A DNA stretch of 64,000 nt from Pempheris klunzingeri (taxonomy: Eukaryota; Chordata; Actinopteri; Acropomatiformes; Pempheridae): positions 372,996 to 436,995 of the forward strand of contig NW_027254954.1 in the NCBI RefSeq assembly GCF_042242105.1, read 5' to 3'. Under the pieces are notes generated by a model. The model was not told where the DNA came from and made no database searches. It worked only from the letters and a program-made list of their open reading frames with translations. Both the position numbers and the translations under genes were made by a program. Shown here piece after piece: positions 13,040 through 25,841 of this stretch (position 1 is the stretch's first letter; every line of letters begins with the position of its first letter).

Positions 13040-13470
13040 CAGAGCATCGCAGTCTCTCTGATGACATCATCATTGACACCTGCCTTTCTTTCTGACATCA
13101 GTTACACCTGTCTCTCTGATTACATCATTAGTTATACCTGTCTCTCTCTCTCTCTGACATCACTTACACCTGTCTCTCTCTCTGATTACATCAGTTACAC
13201 CTGTCTCTCTCTGATTACATCATTAGTTATACCTGTCTCTCTCTCTGACATCACTTACACCTGTCTCTCTCTGATTACATCAGTTAAACCTGTCTCTCTC
13301 TCTCTCTGATGACATTACTTACACCTGTCTTTCTCTCTCTGATGACATCATCAGTTGCACCTGTCTCTCTCTCTCTGATGACATCACTTACACCTGTCTC
13401 TCTCTGATGACATCATCAGTTACACCTGTCTCTCTGATGACATCATCAGTTACACCTATCTCTCTCTCTC
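13040..13470. repeat. Minisatellite with CTCTCTGATGACATCA and TTACACCTGTC units
   Basis: Variable 30-40-bp units with a (TC)n spacer and repeated TGACATCA. The whole tract stays open in one plus frame only because of its repetition. Confidence 0.88.
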
Positions 13471-14029
13471 TGCAGCACAACTCTGAAGAGCTGCTGACAC
13501 AGAATCCTGCGCTGTGATTGGCTGAGAGGCTGTGGACACAGTCAGAGGGACTGGTGATCAATTACATGGACATAGATAATCAATAATTATTTAATTAACT
13601 AAGAGTTTATATTTATAAAGAGAAGGAAATGTATTGATTTGTTTGATCTGATCACTGAGGGGTTCTATGGATACCAGGTTCAGATCAATGACACCACCTT
13701 TTATTTTGCGTCCTCCAATCAGCAATCACCAATCAATCGCTCACTAACCTGTCAGCCCACAGATGCCTGTGCCGACAGGTGATCAGGTGACTGGCCAGGT
13801 GAACTCTGGTCTCCATGGAAACAGAGTGACATCACCCACCTGAGAGCCTGAAGGAGGCAGCAGAGAGTCGCAGCTCAGTTTTACAGACTTAACTGCAGCA
13901 CCTGAACACGTCGTGCACGAAAACTCACAACCAGAATCCAAATCCACAGAGTCCAGATCCAGCAGCATCCAGGTCAACAGAGTTCAGGTCCAGCAGAACC
14001 AGATACACAGAGTGTGGGTTCCTCATGCT

Positions 14030-14200
14030 TATACTCATGTGTTATACTAACTTAGCCTTATGCTAACTCAGCTTTGTGCTTTCTCAGCCTTATGCTAACT
14101 CAACCTCATGCGAACTCAACTTCACGCTAATTCAGACTTATGCCAATTTAGTCTCATCCTAACTTAGTCTCATGCTAACTTATCCTCATGCTAATGTCAG
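14030..14200. repeat. Tandem repeat of CTTATGCTAACTCAG units
   Basis: Short degenerate units of 16-18 bp containing TGCTAACT. An unrelated ACTGGTCTGA tandem follows at about 14,815-14,900. Confidence 0.75.
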
Positions 14201-15189
14201 TGTTCACTAAGAGGAGTTTTATTATCCCCAATTGAAATGAGATCAGTTGTGCTGTAGAGATGACTTTAAATGTTAACAGCTGCTAACTGCAGGGGTAGCT
14301 GTTACGTGGCTTACTGAACCAACAAACAATGCTAACATTTGCATGCTAATATCTGGCTGACACATCTGACCTGATACCTGATAAATGAGTTTAATCTGTA
14401 AGAATTAAATCACATTTCATGAAAATAACAGACATCCAACTATGAAACATGATGCCAAATACATTTGACTAATAAGTAAATAAAGTCAGTTAGCTTAGCA
14501 TCACCACGTTTCCCTCGCATTACAAACTGTATCAACACTGACTGTGAAACAGATTTCTTCTCTTTTAGACTCTCAGACTATTGTTTCTGGGCGCTATGCT
14601 AGCTCCTGGTCCTACACTGACTTCCTGTTTTCAGAGCTGACTGTTCCTGATTGGACAGCACTACAGCTGTTTCCTAGCAACAGATGTACACATCACTAGT
14701 CTTTATCAGCTGAGACGTTTCTGATGTTTCAACGACCTGGTTTAGTCATAAACTAGTTATAAACTAGCTCTTAACTAGTTAGTGGTTTTTGAGACCTGAG
14801 GTCTCAAGAGGGCCTGCTGGTCTAACTGGTCTAAACTGGTCTGAACTGGTATAATCTTGTCTGAACTGGCCTAAACTGGTCTGAATTAGTCTGAGCTGGT
14901 TGTTTGAGGTGTGAATCATCCGTCCCCTCAGATGTTTTTTATGTCTCTGATCTGAACTTGATGCAAATGTGATGACAAAATAAAGTTGTTATTATTATTA
15001 TTGTTGTTATTATTGTTATTATTATTATTATTATTGTGTATAAAGTGATCAATGCAATAAAAAGGCTGCATGTGTGAAACCAGTCTGGCTGTTTTGGTAG
15101 ATCAGTGATTATTGATCAGTAATTGGAGTTGCATGAAGCTGATTTCAGTCTTTAGGCAAGAGCTAATTTTCATTATTTCATTTATTTTC

Positions 15190-15600
15190 AAGTGAAACGT
15201 TTTATTTCAGACAGAAACACTACAGACAGAGGACTTCTCTCTGTCCTGGTCTTGTTAGACCTGAGTGCATCAGACAGAGGACTTCTCTCTGTCCTGGTCT
15301 TGTTAGACCTGAGTGCATCAGACAGAGGACTTCTCTCTGTCCTGGTCTGGTTGGAACAGTTCACTGGTATAAAGGAACCACATTAAGCTGCTTTAAGTCC
15401 TATTGATCAGATCGATCTCAGTTTGTACACGTTAACAATGAATCCTCTGTCCACACTAAGGTTAGACATGGAGTTCCACAAGGTTCAGTGCTTGGACCGA
15501 TACTATTTACCTTATATATGCTTCCTCTGGGTAATATTATCAGGAAGCACTCCATTAATTTCCACTGTTATGCAGATGATACCCAATTATACTGATCAAT
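15190..15600 (+). mobile_element. L2-clade LINE reverse-transcriptase fragment
   Basis: The plus strand encodes pieces of the L2 reverse transcriptase: SDRGLLSVLVLLDLSA, then [14 protein letters not shown] and [13 protein letters not shown] (catalytic YADD box) near 15,460-15,600. It is cut at both ends. The first peptide is encoded by a 48-bp block repeated in tandem at 15,225, 15,273 and 15,321, so the ORF repeats 16 residues almost three times. Confidence 0.85.
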
Positions 15601-16151
15601 AAACATTTTGTTATTGAATTTCCTGATTTATTCATCGGTGAAGTGTGAGCTCCTTCTGTTAACGAGCTGAATCATCAAATTCTTGTCATCCAGACTCCGA
15701 CATCACTGGAGGTTAATCATTAACGTGTTTATTTGACATCAAAGGCAGAGCGATGTCAGGTGACCCATGTGACCTCACACAGGAAGTGGTTAAGATAAAG
15801 AATTTATTGTATGTTAAGATTGTTTGGATCACCATTTTTATGTGATGTGTTAAAAATATTGACTCCTGGTTTCACACATATTTATCGTACGCTTAACTCG
15901 ACTGGACAGTCTGGACCTCAGTGATAATCAGGAATCAATAGTCAATGACCAGTAGACATAAACTGCTGTCTTAGTGAGAGTGTCACACATGAACAGGTGA
16001 GTAGTTTCTGTCACATGGAGACAGTTTCTGAGTCTGATGGTTAATAATCAGTAGCTGATTCCTGCGGACTTTCACCTAACGTCTGCCCCACCTTCCTCCC
16101 CTTCAGTATCAGGTACTCACTCATCCTGACGGTCCAACAGGTGAAGGTGAA

Positions 16152-16696
16152 ATGGAAGACGACTGTCAGGTAAAGGTATTTGATTTTCTCTCTAAAAAAC
16201 TTTCAAAAACTTTTCAGGCTGTCAATCGTTATCTCCTTGACTGAAGACAGATGAACATTTGGAGAGATGGACCGGTGGAAAGGTAAACAGGTGGAAATGT
16301 AAAACCGGTGGAAAGGTTAAAAGGTAAACTGGTGGACAGGACAGTATTATTAGTACTACTGGTGGTAATGACAGTATTGTAGTATTATTAGTAGTACGGG
16401 TGGTAATCACAGTATTGTATTATTTGTAGTACTGTTGGTACTTACAGTATTGCAGTATTAGTTGTAGTGCTAGTGGTAATTGCAGTATTGTGTTATTTGT
16501 AGTACTGGTAGTATTCGCAGCATTGCAGTATTGGTTGTAGTACTGGCGGTATTTACAGTATTGTCGTATTATCAGTAGAACTAGTGGCAATCACAATATA
16601 GTATTATTTGAAGTACTGTTGGTACCCACAGTATTGTAGTATTAGCTGTAGTACTTTGCACCCATTACTCTGGGTGCTAAAGTAAATGTCTCTTAG

Positions 16697-16730
<34 letters not shown>

Positions 16731-19700
16731 TTTATCTATACAGCTCCAGGTCACAGCAGTGTTCTCTCAGACTGTTTCCATAAAGAGCAGCTCAGAACAA
16801 ACTCTTTCATTCAGAGACCAAAGATTCAGGAATTCAACAGGAAGGATTCAAGAATCCCCACAGAGCAGCTCAGAGATTAGATTAGGACCCAGTGGAGGAA
16901 GAACTCCCCTTTAACGGGAAGAACTCCCCTTTAATGGAAGAACTCCCCTTTAACGGGGAGAACTCCCCTTTAATGGAAGAACTCCCTTTTAACGGGGAGA
17001 ACTCCCCTTTAATGGAAGAACTCCCCTTTAACAGGGAGAACTCCCTTTTAACGGACAGAACTCCCCTTTAATGGAAGAACTCCCCTTAACAGGACGAAAC
17101 GAGAGAGAAAACAAAATACTAACAGCAACTACAGTACTGACAATAGGAACATGACTAATAATGATCAATGACAATAGTTAGTGAATAATAATAACAGGAC
17201 TAATATCAGTAAAAAGATCTGCAGCAGTGATTCATGAACCCAGAGAACCACAGCAGTAGAACCAGGACCAGGATCCACAGGAACCAGAGAACCACAGCAG
17301 GAGAACCAGGACCAGGATCCACAGGAACCAGAGAGATGAGAAAAGCACAGAAAGGCTCCGGGAAGATACCAAGTTAGTAACAGACATTAAAGAGACATGA
17401 AGCATCAGGATGGAGAGGAAGAGGAGGAGAGAGGAGCCCAGTGCATCATGGGAGTCCCCCGGCAGTCTGAGCCTATAGCAGCATAACTAGGGGCTGGTCC
17501 AAGACCTGATCCAGTCCTGAACTATAGGCTTCATCATTAAGGATGGTTTTTAGTCCACTCTTAAATGTAGAGAGGGTGTCTGCCCCCCTGAACCCAGACT
17601 GGAAGGAGGTTCCACAGGAGAGGAGCCTGATAGCTGAAAGCTCTGGTTCCATCACTACTTTAGAGGACTTTAGGAACCACAGTTCTTTATAAAACTCTTT
17701 TTACATAAATCTGATTTTAATTGCAGTTTTATTTTCATTTATTTATTTATTTTTTTCTTTTAATCTTATTTCATCACTTCATTCCAATTTTTTTTGGTTA
17801 GTGTTTGCAAAGTAACCTGTGTGAACAGGTGTGTCTGTCTGTCCAATCAGAGTCATGATTACCCAACAGAGGGGCGGAGCCACAAGGTGCACAGGGTCAA
17901 CCTGCCAATAGGGGAAGATGGACAGAACAACCAGCCAATAGGAGCACAGGGGGCGGCGTCGGACATGATTTACACCATTGAAGACGTCCCACCGTGGTAC
18001 CTGTGTATTCTACTGGGACTACAGGTGAGACTGGGCTGAAACTGGGACTGCTGAATTTAGATTGGAACTACTCTTTTAGACTGGGTTTAGACTGGCCTTA
18101 TTCAGTTTAGACTGGTCTGGTTGGGGTTAGACTGGAATTAAGCTGGTCTGGTTCTGTATCGACTGCTCTGGTTTGGTTTAGACTGGGCTGGTTCAGCTAG
18201 GACTGGTCTGATTCAGGTTAGACTGGTCTGGTTCGGGTAAGAATGGTCTGGTTTGGTTTAGACTGGCCTGGTTTGGATTAGGGCAGCTCGGTGGTGTGGT
18301 GGTTAGCACTGATGCTTCACAGCCAGAAGGTTCCAGGTTCATATCTGCAGGTTTGAGGCTTGAACCTTCCTGTGTGGAGTTCTCATGTTCTCCTCCTGTC
18401 TGTGTGGGTTCTCTCTGGTTCTCCAGCTTCCTCCCACAGTCCACAGACATGCAGGTTAATTGGTGGCTCTAAAGGTGGGAGTGTGAGTGGTCGTCTGTCT
18501 CTGTATGATGGTGACCAGTCCATGGCGGACCCCACCTCTCACCCAGTGTCAGCTGGGATTGGCTCCACCCCCCACATGGGTTTAGGTTTAACAGTTTTGT
18601 CTCTACCAGGTGTGAACTGTGACAGCTTCAGGTTGGTGAACAGGTCAAGAGAGGCCATGTTTTTTTCCAGTTTGCAATGAGAAGCAAAGACCAATGACAG
18701 GCCAGTGAGCATTTGTTTGTCCAGTCAGGTGAAGGAAGGACTGATGCTGATGTCACCTATCACCTGTCCTAACCTGTCCTCAGCACTACCTGACGTGTTT
18801 CAGCGGGACGGTGGCGGTGCCATTTCTTCTAGCTGAGGCCATGTGTGTTGGTCGGGATCAGCACGTCATAAGTCAGCTGATTGGAACCATTTTCACCACA
18901 GTCGGAATCACAACTCTGATCCAGACCACTGTGGGAGTCAGGTGAGGTGGGTGGGTGGGTTTGGGGGGGGGGGGTGAGATAGGGGACCAGGTGAGTCTGA
19001 CAGATGTGTGTGTGTGTGTATAGACTTCCTCTGTTTCAGGCCAGTGCGTTTGCCTTCCTGATTCCTGCACAAGCAATCCTCAGTCTGGACCGCTGGAGGT
19101 GTCCCAGTGAGGGTAAGACAGTCTATCTGTCTATTTGTCTGTCTCTGTCTGTCTGTCTGTCTCTCAGATGATGGAAGTCATGTGACCTGTTGTTTGGTTG
19201 CTCTGCAGAGGAGATTTATGGGAACTGGAGTCTTCCTCTGAACACGTCACACGTGTGGCAGCCTCGAATCAGAGAGGTACCTAATCACAGTCTGTACGGT
19301 GGTCTGATTGGTCCAGGTGAGTCGCGATGCAGCAGACAGGTACCTGGAGGGCAGCTTCTGTTGACGAAAAAACCTGGATGTGTGATGAAGTTGTAGAGGT
19401 CACTGAGGTGGGGGTGGGTATCATTAGCCAGTCAGTCCCCCCCAAACACTGACCCTGGAGGGGGGCGTCCTGTGGGGGTATGAACTACGAGTCATTCAGT
19501 TCCTTTATAAACGGAGGGAAAACTATTCATTTATTTATATTTATAAATTGATTTATTTATTTGTGTGTGTGTGTGTGTGTGTGTCAGATCCAGGGTGCCA
19601 TCATCGTGTCCAGTGTGGTGGAGCTCTTCATTGGTCTGCTCGGGTTGCCAGGTTTGCTGCTGGAGTTCATCGGGCCGCTCACCATCACTCCAACTGTCTC

Positions 19701-22700
19701 ACTGATTGGCCTGTCTGTGTTCACCACGGCTGGAGACAGGGCTGGGTCCCACTGGGGCCTGTCTGCACTGTGAGACACCAGTCTGTTTGCCTGCCTATCT
19801 GTCTATCTATTCCCCTGTCTAATCCTAGCCTCACAGACAGGCAGACAGACAGACAGACAGACAGCTGTCTCTTTCTCTCTCTGTAGGTGTATTTTGCTCA
19901 TCGTGCTCTTTGCTCAGTACCTAAGAGCGACATCACTTCCTGTTCCTGTTTACAGCAGGAAGAAAGGACTGACCGCCATTAGAGTCCAGATCTTCAAGAT
20001 GTTCCCCGTAAATTAAAAACACACAAATACACAAACACAGCAGGTAATGATGTAATGTGACGATGTCAGGTGATGATGTAATGTGACGATGTCAGGTGAT
20101 GATATTTCAGATCTCCATTATCTTGTTAGAATATTTTGAGATGAAAAGTTATTTCTGGGTCATGATGTCTCTCTTCTGATGTCTCAGATTATCCTCGCCA
20201 TCATGTTGGTTTGGCTCGTTTGCTACATTTTCACTCTGACAAACTTGTTGCCGAGTGACCCTGATCGCTACGGACACAAAGCCCGGACCGACGCCCGTGG
20301 TGACATCATGGCTTCATCACCCTGGTTCAGAGTACCCTACCCCTGTAAGACACCTGAAATCAGCCAATCATAGGCTGTGTTCATACTTTGTCAGAACATG
20401 AATCAATCGCCCAATCAATCAACCAATCAATCAACCGACCAATCGATCACAGATCAATCAATCAATCAACCAATAAATCAATCAATCAATCAATCAATCA
20501 ATTTTATTTATATAGAGCCAATTCAAAACAAGTGTTCTCTCAGACTGTTTCCATAAAGAGCAGCTCAGAACAAACTCATTCAGAGACCAAAGATTCAGGA
20601 ATTCAACAGGAAGGATTCAAGAATCCCCACAGAGCAGCTCAGAGATTAGATTAGGACACAGTGGAGGAAGAACTCCCCTTTAACAGGAGAACTCCTCTTT
20701 AACGGGGGGAACTCCCCTTTACTCTGAAATGTAGAGAGGGTGTCTGCCCCCTGAACCCAGACTGGAAGGAGGTTCCACAGGAGAGGAGCCTGATAGCTGA
20801 AAGCTCTGGCTCCATCACTACTTTAGAGGATTTTAGGAACCACCAGTAGACCTGCAGTCTGGGAGCACAGTGCTCTAGTGGGGTAGTACGGTACTATGAG
20901 CTCTTTAAGAGATGATGGAGCCTGCACATTAAGAGCTTTGGAGGTGAGGAGAAAGATTTTAAACTCTACATCTGGTTTTTCAGTTGACATCACAACATCA
21001 GCATCAACTTTTTTCAATCTGAAGACGTTTTTCAAAAAAGGCCCTGAAATCATGTTTGGAATCTGTTGCCATCAACAGCCTGAAGTCACATTTTATCTGT
21101 TAGAGAACTCAGACCTTAGATGTGGACAGTCAGAAGTCACAGCCAGAAACCTTAAACCATCTGTGACGATAGGGTGACGATAGATCAACCAGAATGTTTT
21201 CTTTTTAGTAAAACTGACTTCCTACCTCTGCTCTCTCCGGTCTCTGATAGGCCAGTGGGGGTTGCCTGTGGTAACAGTTGCCGGGGTGCTGGGGATGCTG
21301 AGTGCCACTATGGCGGGCATCGTGGAGTCAATCGGTGATTATTACGCCTGTGCTCGACTGTCTGGAGCCACACCCCCTCCAGTCCACGCCATCAACAGGT
21401 GAGAAATGAAGTAAAAAGGAAGTAATGTTATCTTACCTGGCAGAGCAGGGGACCCACACAGGTGTCTGATAGATTTGTTTGTTTGTTTGTTACAGAGGAA
21501 TCTTCATTGAGGGCGTCTGCTGCATCATCGCTGGCCTTTTAGGGACTGGAAATGGCTCCACCTCCTCCAGTCCAAACATCGGCGTCCTGGGCATCACCAA
21601 GGTAACCGGGATCAGGTTCTGCAGACCACTGCAACTAGTCCCCAGGTTTCTTCAACTAGTCCCTAGGTTTCTTGAACTAGTCCCCAAGTCTCTTTAACTA
21701 GTGCCCAGGTCTCTTCAACTAGTCCCCAGGTCTCTTCAACTAGTCCCCAAGTCTCTTTAACTAGTCCACAGGTCTCTTCAACTAGTTCCCAGGTCTCTTC
21801 AATTAGTCCCTAGGTTTCTTTAACTAGTCCCCAGGTCTCTTTAACTAGTCCTCAGACTTCGTTAACCAGTCCTCAGACTTCGTTAACCAGTCCCCAGACT
21901 TTCCACCTCTGTCACCTTCCTCCTTGTTCTCTCAGGGCTAAATCTGATGTAACTTACCTGTACAGACACGTGAAGTGGGCTCACACCTGAGTTCCTGAAC
22001 GTTTTCTGCAAATCTGCGAATCAAACATCTACCCCATGACCTGACGATAGATGTTTGATTCGCTCGCCCTGTGTGCAGGTGGGCAGCAGGCGGGTGGTGC
22101 AGTATGGAGCAGGCATCATGTTCCTGTTGGGATCGGTTGGGAAGGTCACAGCTCTGTTCGCCTCACTGCCAGATCCGATCCTCGGAGGAATGTTCTGCAC
22201 GCTGTTTGGTGAGTCACAGCCACAATTAACGTGTGTTAATACAGGTGTGATGTGATAATAACCCAGGTGTGTTCCTCAGGTATGATTACAGCCGTTGGTC
22301 TGTCTAACCTGCAGCTGGTGGATTTGAACTCATCCAGAAATCTTTTTGTTCTTGGGTTCTCGATGTTCTTTGGTCTGACTCTGCCAACGTACCTGGACAC
22401 TCACCCCAACTCCATCAACACAGGTGTGTGTGTGTGAGACTGTAAAAGTCAAGTAAGTACAGTGTGTAACAGTTGAGTTTAATCTCCTGTTTTATCTATG
22501 AAGTGTTACCTATTAAAGATGACCTTGGATGTTCAGGTATGAACTGCAGCTGCAGGTGAGGTGAGTATCACCAGTTCTGTGTTTCCTACCTGTTGGATGA
22601 GCTGATCCAGGCTCAGTATCAGTGAGCAGGACACTAACAGACAATTGATCCAATTGACTAGGTTACAAAACAGAGAGTCTGGTTACCTGTGAGTCTCCGG

Positions 22701-23461
22701 GATTTAAAAATGACTCTTTCAGTCCTTAAAAACTTGAAAAGAAGAAGAAACTGTCAAACCTAAAGTCATTTGATCGTTCATTGTTTGTTTTTTCTTTTCT
22801 TGTTGAAGCTGGAATCAGGATCAGGTGGAACGACGTTTGTTATCTCAGGGTCTCTAATTCAGGTTTCAAAAAACTGATTTGAGTCAGCTGATGGATGTGG
22901 ATCAGCTGATCAGTGTGGATCTGGTCTGTTCTGTGTGTTCAGGTCTTGCTGAACTGGATCAGATCCTGACGGTTCTTCTGTCCACTGAAATGTTTGTTGG
23001 AGGATTTCTGGCTTTTTGTCTCGACAACACGATACCAGGTAACACACACGCAGAAACATAAACACACACAAATATAAACACACACACACACACACACAGG
23101 TACACAAATATAAACACACACACACTGAAACATACACACGATTGGATGTTGCTGTGGGCCACAGTGTTGAGTGAATATGTTGAGAAACATTGTGTGTGCG
23201 TGTGTATGTTCAGGTTCCAGACAGGAGCGAGGCTTGGTTCAGTGGCGGTCTTCCTCCTCCTCTTCCTCTTATGACCTTCCTGTGGGGATGGCTCTGATCC
23301 GGCGGACTCACTGGCTCAGACGGTTTCCCATCAGCCCCTCCTTCACAGGTTTCCAGACAGCCAACGACGTGCTGCCACCTGAGGAGGAGGAGGAGACGCG
23401 AGGAAGAAGAGGGGAGGAGGAGGAAACTACTGACGTCAGCCAGCCCAGTACAAAGGTATGA
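16152..23461 (+). CDS. slc23a1: Solute carrier family 23 member 1, sodium-dependent vitamin C transporter SVCT1
   Basis: It encodes a plasma-membrane Na+/ascorbate symporter of the nucleobase-ascorbate transporter family. Coding exons: 16152-16169, 17851-18024, 18784-18941, 19024-19112, 19209-19276, 19588-19769, 19887-20007, 20188-20344, 21251-21398, 21496-21601, 22079-22208, 22280-22423, 22943-23038, 23214-23461. All have AG/GT borders and join in frame to give 612 residues. Signatures are [21 protein letters not shown], the glycosylated loop [31 protein letters not shown] and the NAT motif [14 protein letters not shown]1 is chosen over SVCT2 because of the [12 protein letters not shown] loop and the C-terminal TKV, a class I PDZ ligand. 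The six-codon first exon (start at 16152) is inferred from splice borders and frame, and is the least certain part. Confidence 0.96.
16340..16680. repeat. Minisatellite of GTAGTACTGGTGGTAATCACAG type in slc23a1 intron 1
   Basis: About eight degenerate units of roughly 40 bp built from AGTATTGTAGTATTA and TAGTACTGGT. Confidence 0.8.
16690..17690 (-). mobile_element. L2-type LINE 3' fragment in slc23a1 intron 1
   Basis: It begins at a (TCAA)n tract (16,697-16,730). The minus-frame peptide [16 protein letters not shown] near 17,580-17,530 is the L2 C-terminus. An internal GAAGAACTCCCCTTTAA minisatellite spans 16,890-17,090. Confidence 0.8.
18281..18590 (+). mobile_element. tRNA-headed SINE-like repeat in slc23a1 intron 2
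   Basis: It starts GGGCAGCTCGGTGGTGTGGT and goes on with GGTTAGCACTGATGC and a B-box-like GGTTCATATCTGC. Then come CCTCCCACAGTCCACAGAC and ACCCAGTGTCAGCTGGGATT. This layout is widespread in teleost introns, and relatives lie at 6,005-6,260 (+) and 30,455-30,650 (-). Confidence 0.75.
20390..20965 (-). mobile_element. L2-type LINE 3' fragment in slc23a1 intron 8
   Basis: It has a (TCAA)n tail at 20,400-20,500 and then the same body as the copy in intron 1. Minus-frame peptides [17 protein letters not shown] and [17 protein letters not shown] mark the L2 C-terminal region. Confidence 0.82.
21630..21905. repeat. 21-bp minisatellite in slc23a1 intron 10
   Basis: About 12 units resembling CTCTTCAACTAGTCCCCAGGT. 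Confidence 0.88.
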
Positions 23462-25841
23462 CTGTGATGTCATCACGTCAGACCTAGTGCTGCGTTCACT
23501 GATAGTCAGACGAGTCCAGTCAGACCCTGTCCAGAGTCAGAGGGTTCATTGAAAACATGGTAGATATGATGTTAACTACAACTCCCAGGGTGCATTTCAG
23601 CAAGAAACGTCCAGTCACAGAGCTTCACTTTCTGTCCCGTGCTCCAATAACGCTGGGGACACACCCCCCACCTGTGTGTGATGGCCGCTTTGCTGAAGTC
23701 TGCGGCTCATACGTGTGTGGCGTTACAGGGATGGCGCGTGGCGGCCACACAGAAAGTGTATATATACACACATAAATGTATGGATGTATGTATCTATGTG
23801 TTATCGTGTGTGTATCATGCTCTCCAGGTACAGACACTGAAACTGTAGTGACGTTTTATGATGTTGCTGGTATGATCATCACACATCATTTTGATCAACT
23901 GCACACCTGTCACAGAAATAATAAATGAGACTTTGACTCTCACCTGCCGCACCTGAGACGCAGGCCTGTGGCTGTTGAAACCTGTTAACATGATGTGATG
24001 CACTGTCAGGTGGGCGGTGTGTCCGCGGAGTCGCAGCAGCTGAAGCTACAAAAGGCGTGGCCACAACTTCAATCTGTGCAAGAACTGGGTTGATTCAGAA
24101 ACAATGACAACGTGTTTTGAATTTGCACCTCTGACTCACAGCTGAGGCTCATGGGTATTGTAGTATTTAGTCTGAAACAAAGCGTTAATAAACAAAGTTG
24201 TGTTTCTGTGGTCAATCACATTCAGAATTCCCATTAAAAAACATTTAAAATAAGAAAGAGGATAAACACTTTGAGAAGCAGTAGCTCTCCATTTAGAAAC
24301 TCTGTTGTTAACAAATTGCTCAGGTTTAATGAGCCAATCAGAAGTGCCCCTCTCACAGCATTTGCCTTTGTGACAATGGAAACCTAAAAAAATTAACAAC
24401 AAACACTGCTCAGTGTTTTTGTAACCTCAGAAGATTGTTCAAGAAACAAGTTGTTTTTATCAAATGGACACTGTAAAGATGTCAACACTTTTGTGCCAGA
24501 AAATTGTGCAAAAAGTGATCGTTTTTATTAACATGAATAACACCAGCAAATGTATTTGTATGCCATTTAGCAGTGAAGTTGAGGGGGTTTTAAGTGATAC
24601 ATTTTTAATGAAGTTTAACCAAAGACTAAAGATGAATCATTTCTGGCATTAAATATGCAAACACAGCAGCTCAGTAGTCATCAGGTTCTCTGAATAGTAT
24701 GATAGAGAATCATCTGCATAGAAACACAGTAAAGCCTCAAGTTTCTGACTGGTGAAACTACCAGAACTGAAAATGGTAAAATGGTAAATAGTCTGTATTT
24801 GTATATTTCCTTTCTAGTCATTTCAACTACTCAAAGTGCTTTTACATCACATCCTCATTCACGCATCATTCATTCAGGAGGAATCTAAGTTGGAGGAGAC
24901 TGTTCTTTCACACACATTCACACACTGAAGCTGCTTGGAAGCTGAAGTTGGGGTTCAGTGTCTTGCCCAAAGACACTTCGACATGCTGACTCATAGCTGG
25001 GGGATCGAACCACCGACCTTCCGATTGAGGGACCCACTCTGCCACCCCGGCTGGTTCCCAGTACAGAACCAGAATTGTAGCACATCAAATAAACAGGAAA
25101 TGGTATTTTGTAATTCGTGTCTTAATTTAGTAATGACCCTGATTGACCATTTGTTCTTAAAATTAGAGCTTAAACTTAAACAGAATTCATTTATATCAAT
25201 ATTTTTTCATTTGAAAAAGTGTGATATACAGCATTTAATGCTGTGATTATGCTCTGTTCTGAAATCCTGCTGTAGTGAACAAGGATGTCACAGATGGAAC
25301 CAAATTTAAAAAAAAACTAATTTTCTCTATCTGCCCCTCCTGTTTATGGGAAACATTCAGAAAATAATTGGTGAAAGGAAAAGAAATTTCACAAAAGTGT
25401 TTAAAAAATGAATGAATGAATGAAAGAAACAATCTGAGGTGAAATAATGTCATAGTGAGGTGTGAAAACGAATGAATATCAAATCAATAAGCAAAAAGCA
25501 CACAGACAGTGACAACAAGCAGACTCTTTAGCTTCTCTGTGACATTTAGATGTCTGAATCCACAGCCATCTCCTCTGTCTTCTATGGTCACGTAGCACAA
25601 ATTTCAAGCATTTTACATGTTTCTGCTGCACAGACAACACAGTTTTCTGAAAAGCCCATTTTCCACCTGTGAGATAGTGATTTAATAAAAGGCTCAAAGA
25701 GGACTGTAAAGCTCTCAGATACACAGCTAGTTAACAGTGGGCTGTTAGCTGATACCAAAGAAAAAAAACGTTACACACACACACACACACACACTCATTA
25801 TATCCACCATATATCACCCCTCCCCATTCACTGTGATGTCA
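23462..25841. other. Convergent intergenic spacer between slc23a1 and the prob1-like gene
   Basis: A candidate slc23a1 poly(A) signal AATAAA is at 23,920-23,925. A SINE lies at 24,766-25,052 and a (CA)n tract at about 25,772-25,793. No further coding exon is seen. Confidence 0.6.
24766..25052 (-). mobile_element. tRNA-derived SINE
   Basis: Read on the minus strand it begins with GGCAGAGTGGGTCCCTCAAT (A-box-like), followed by GGTCGGTGGTTCGATCCCCC (B box). It ends in ACCATTTACCATTTTACCAT at about 24,770. This is the widespread teleost repeat whose reverse strand carries CACTTCGACATGCTGACTC. Confidence 0.75.

Larger units (their letters stand above)
10566..15061 (+). other. 3' flank of pwwp2a: probable long 3'UTR and spacer, no gene seen
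   Basis: No exon chain is recognisable here. Poly(A) hexamers AATAAA occur at 12,288-12,293, 14,979-14,984 and 15,056-15,061, so the 3'UTR may be about 1.7 or 4.4 kb. A short GGGTTAGGGTTA sits at 11,226. Minisatellites and a (TTA)n tract (14,985-15,040) fill much of the rest. Confidence 0.5.
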
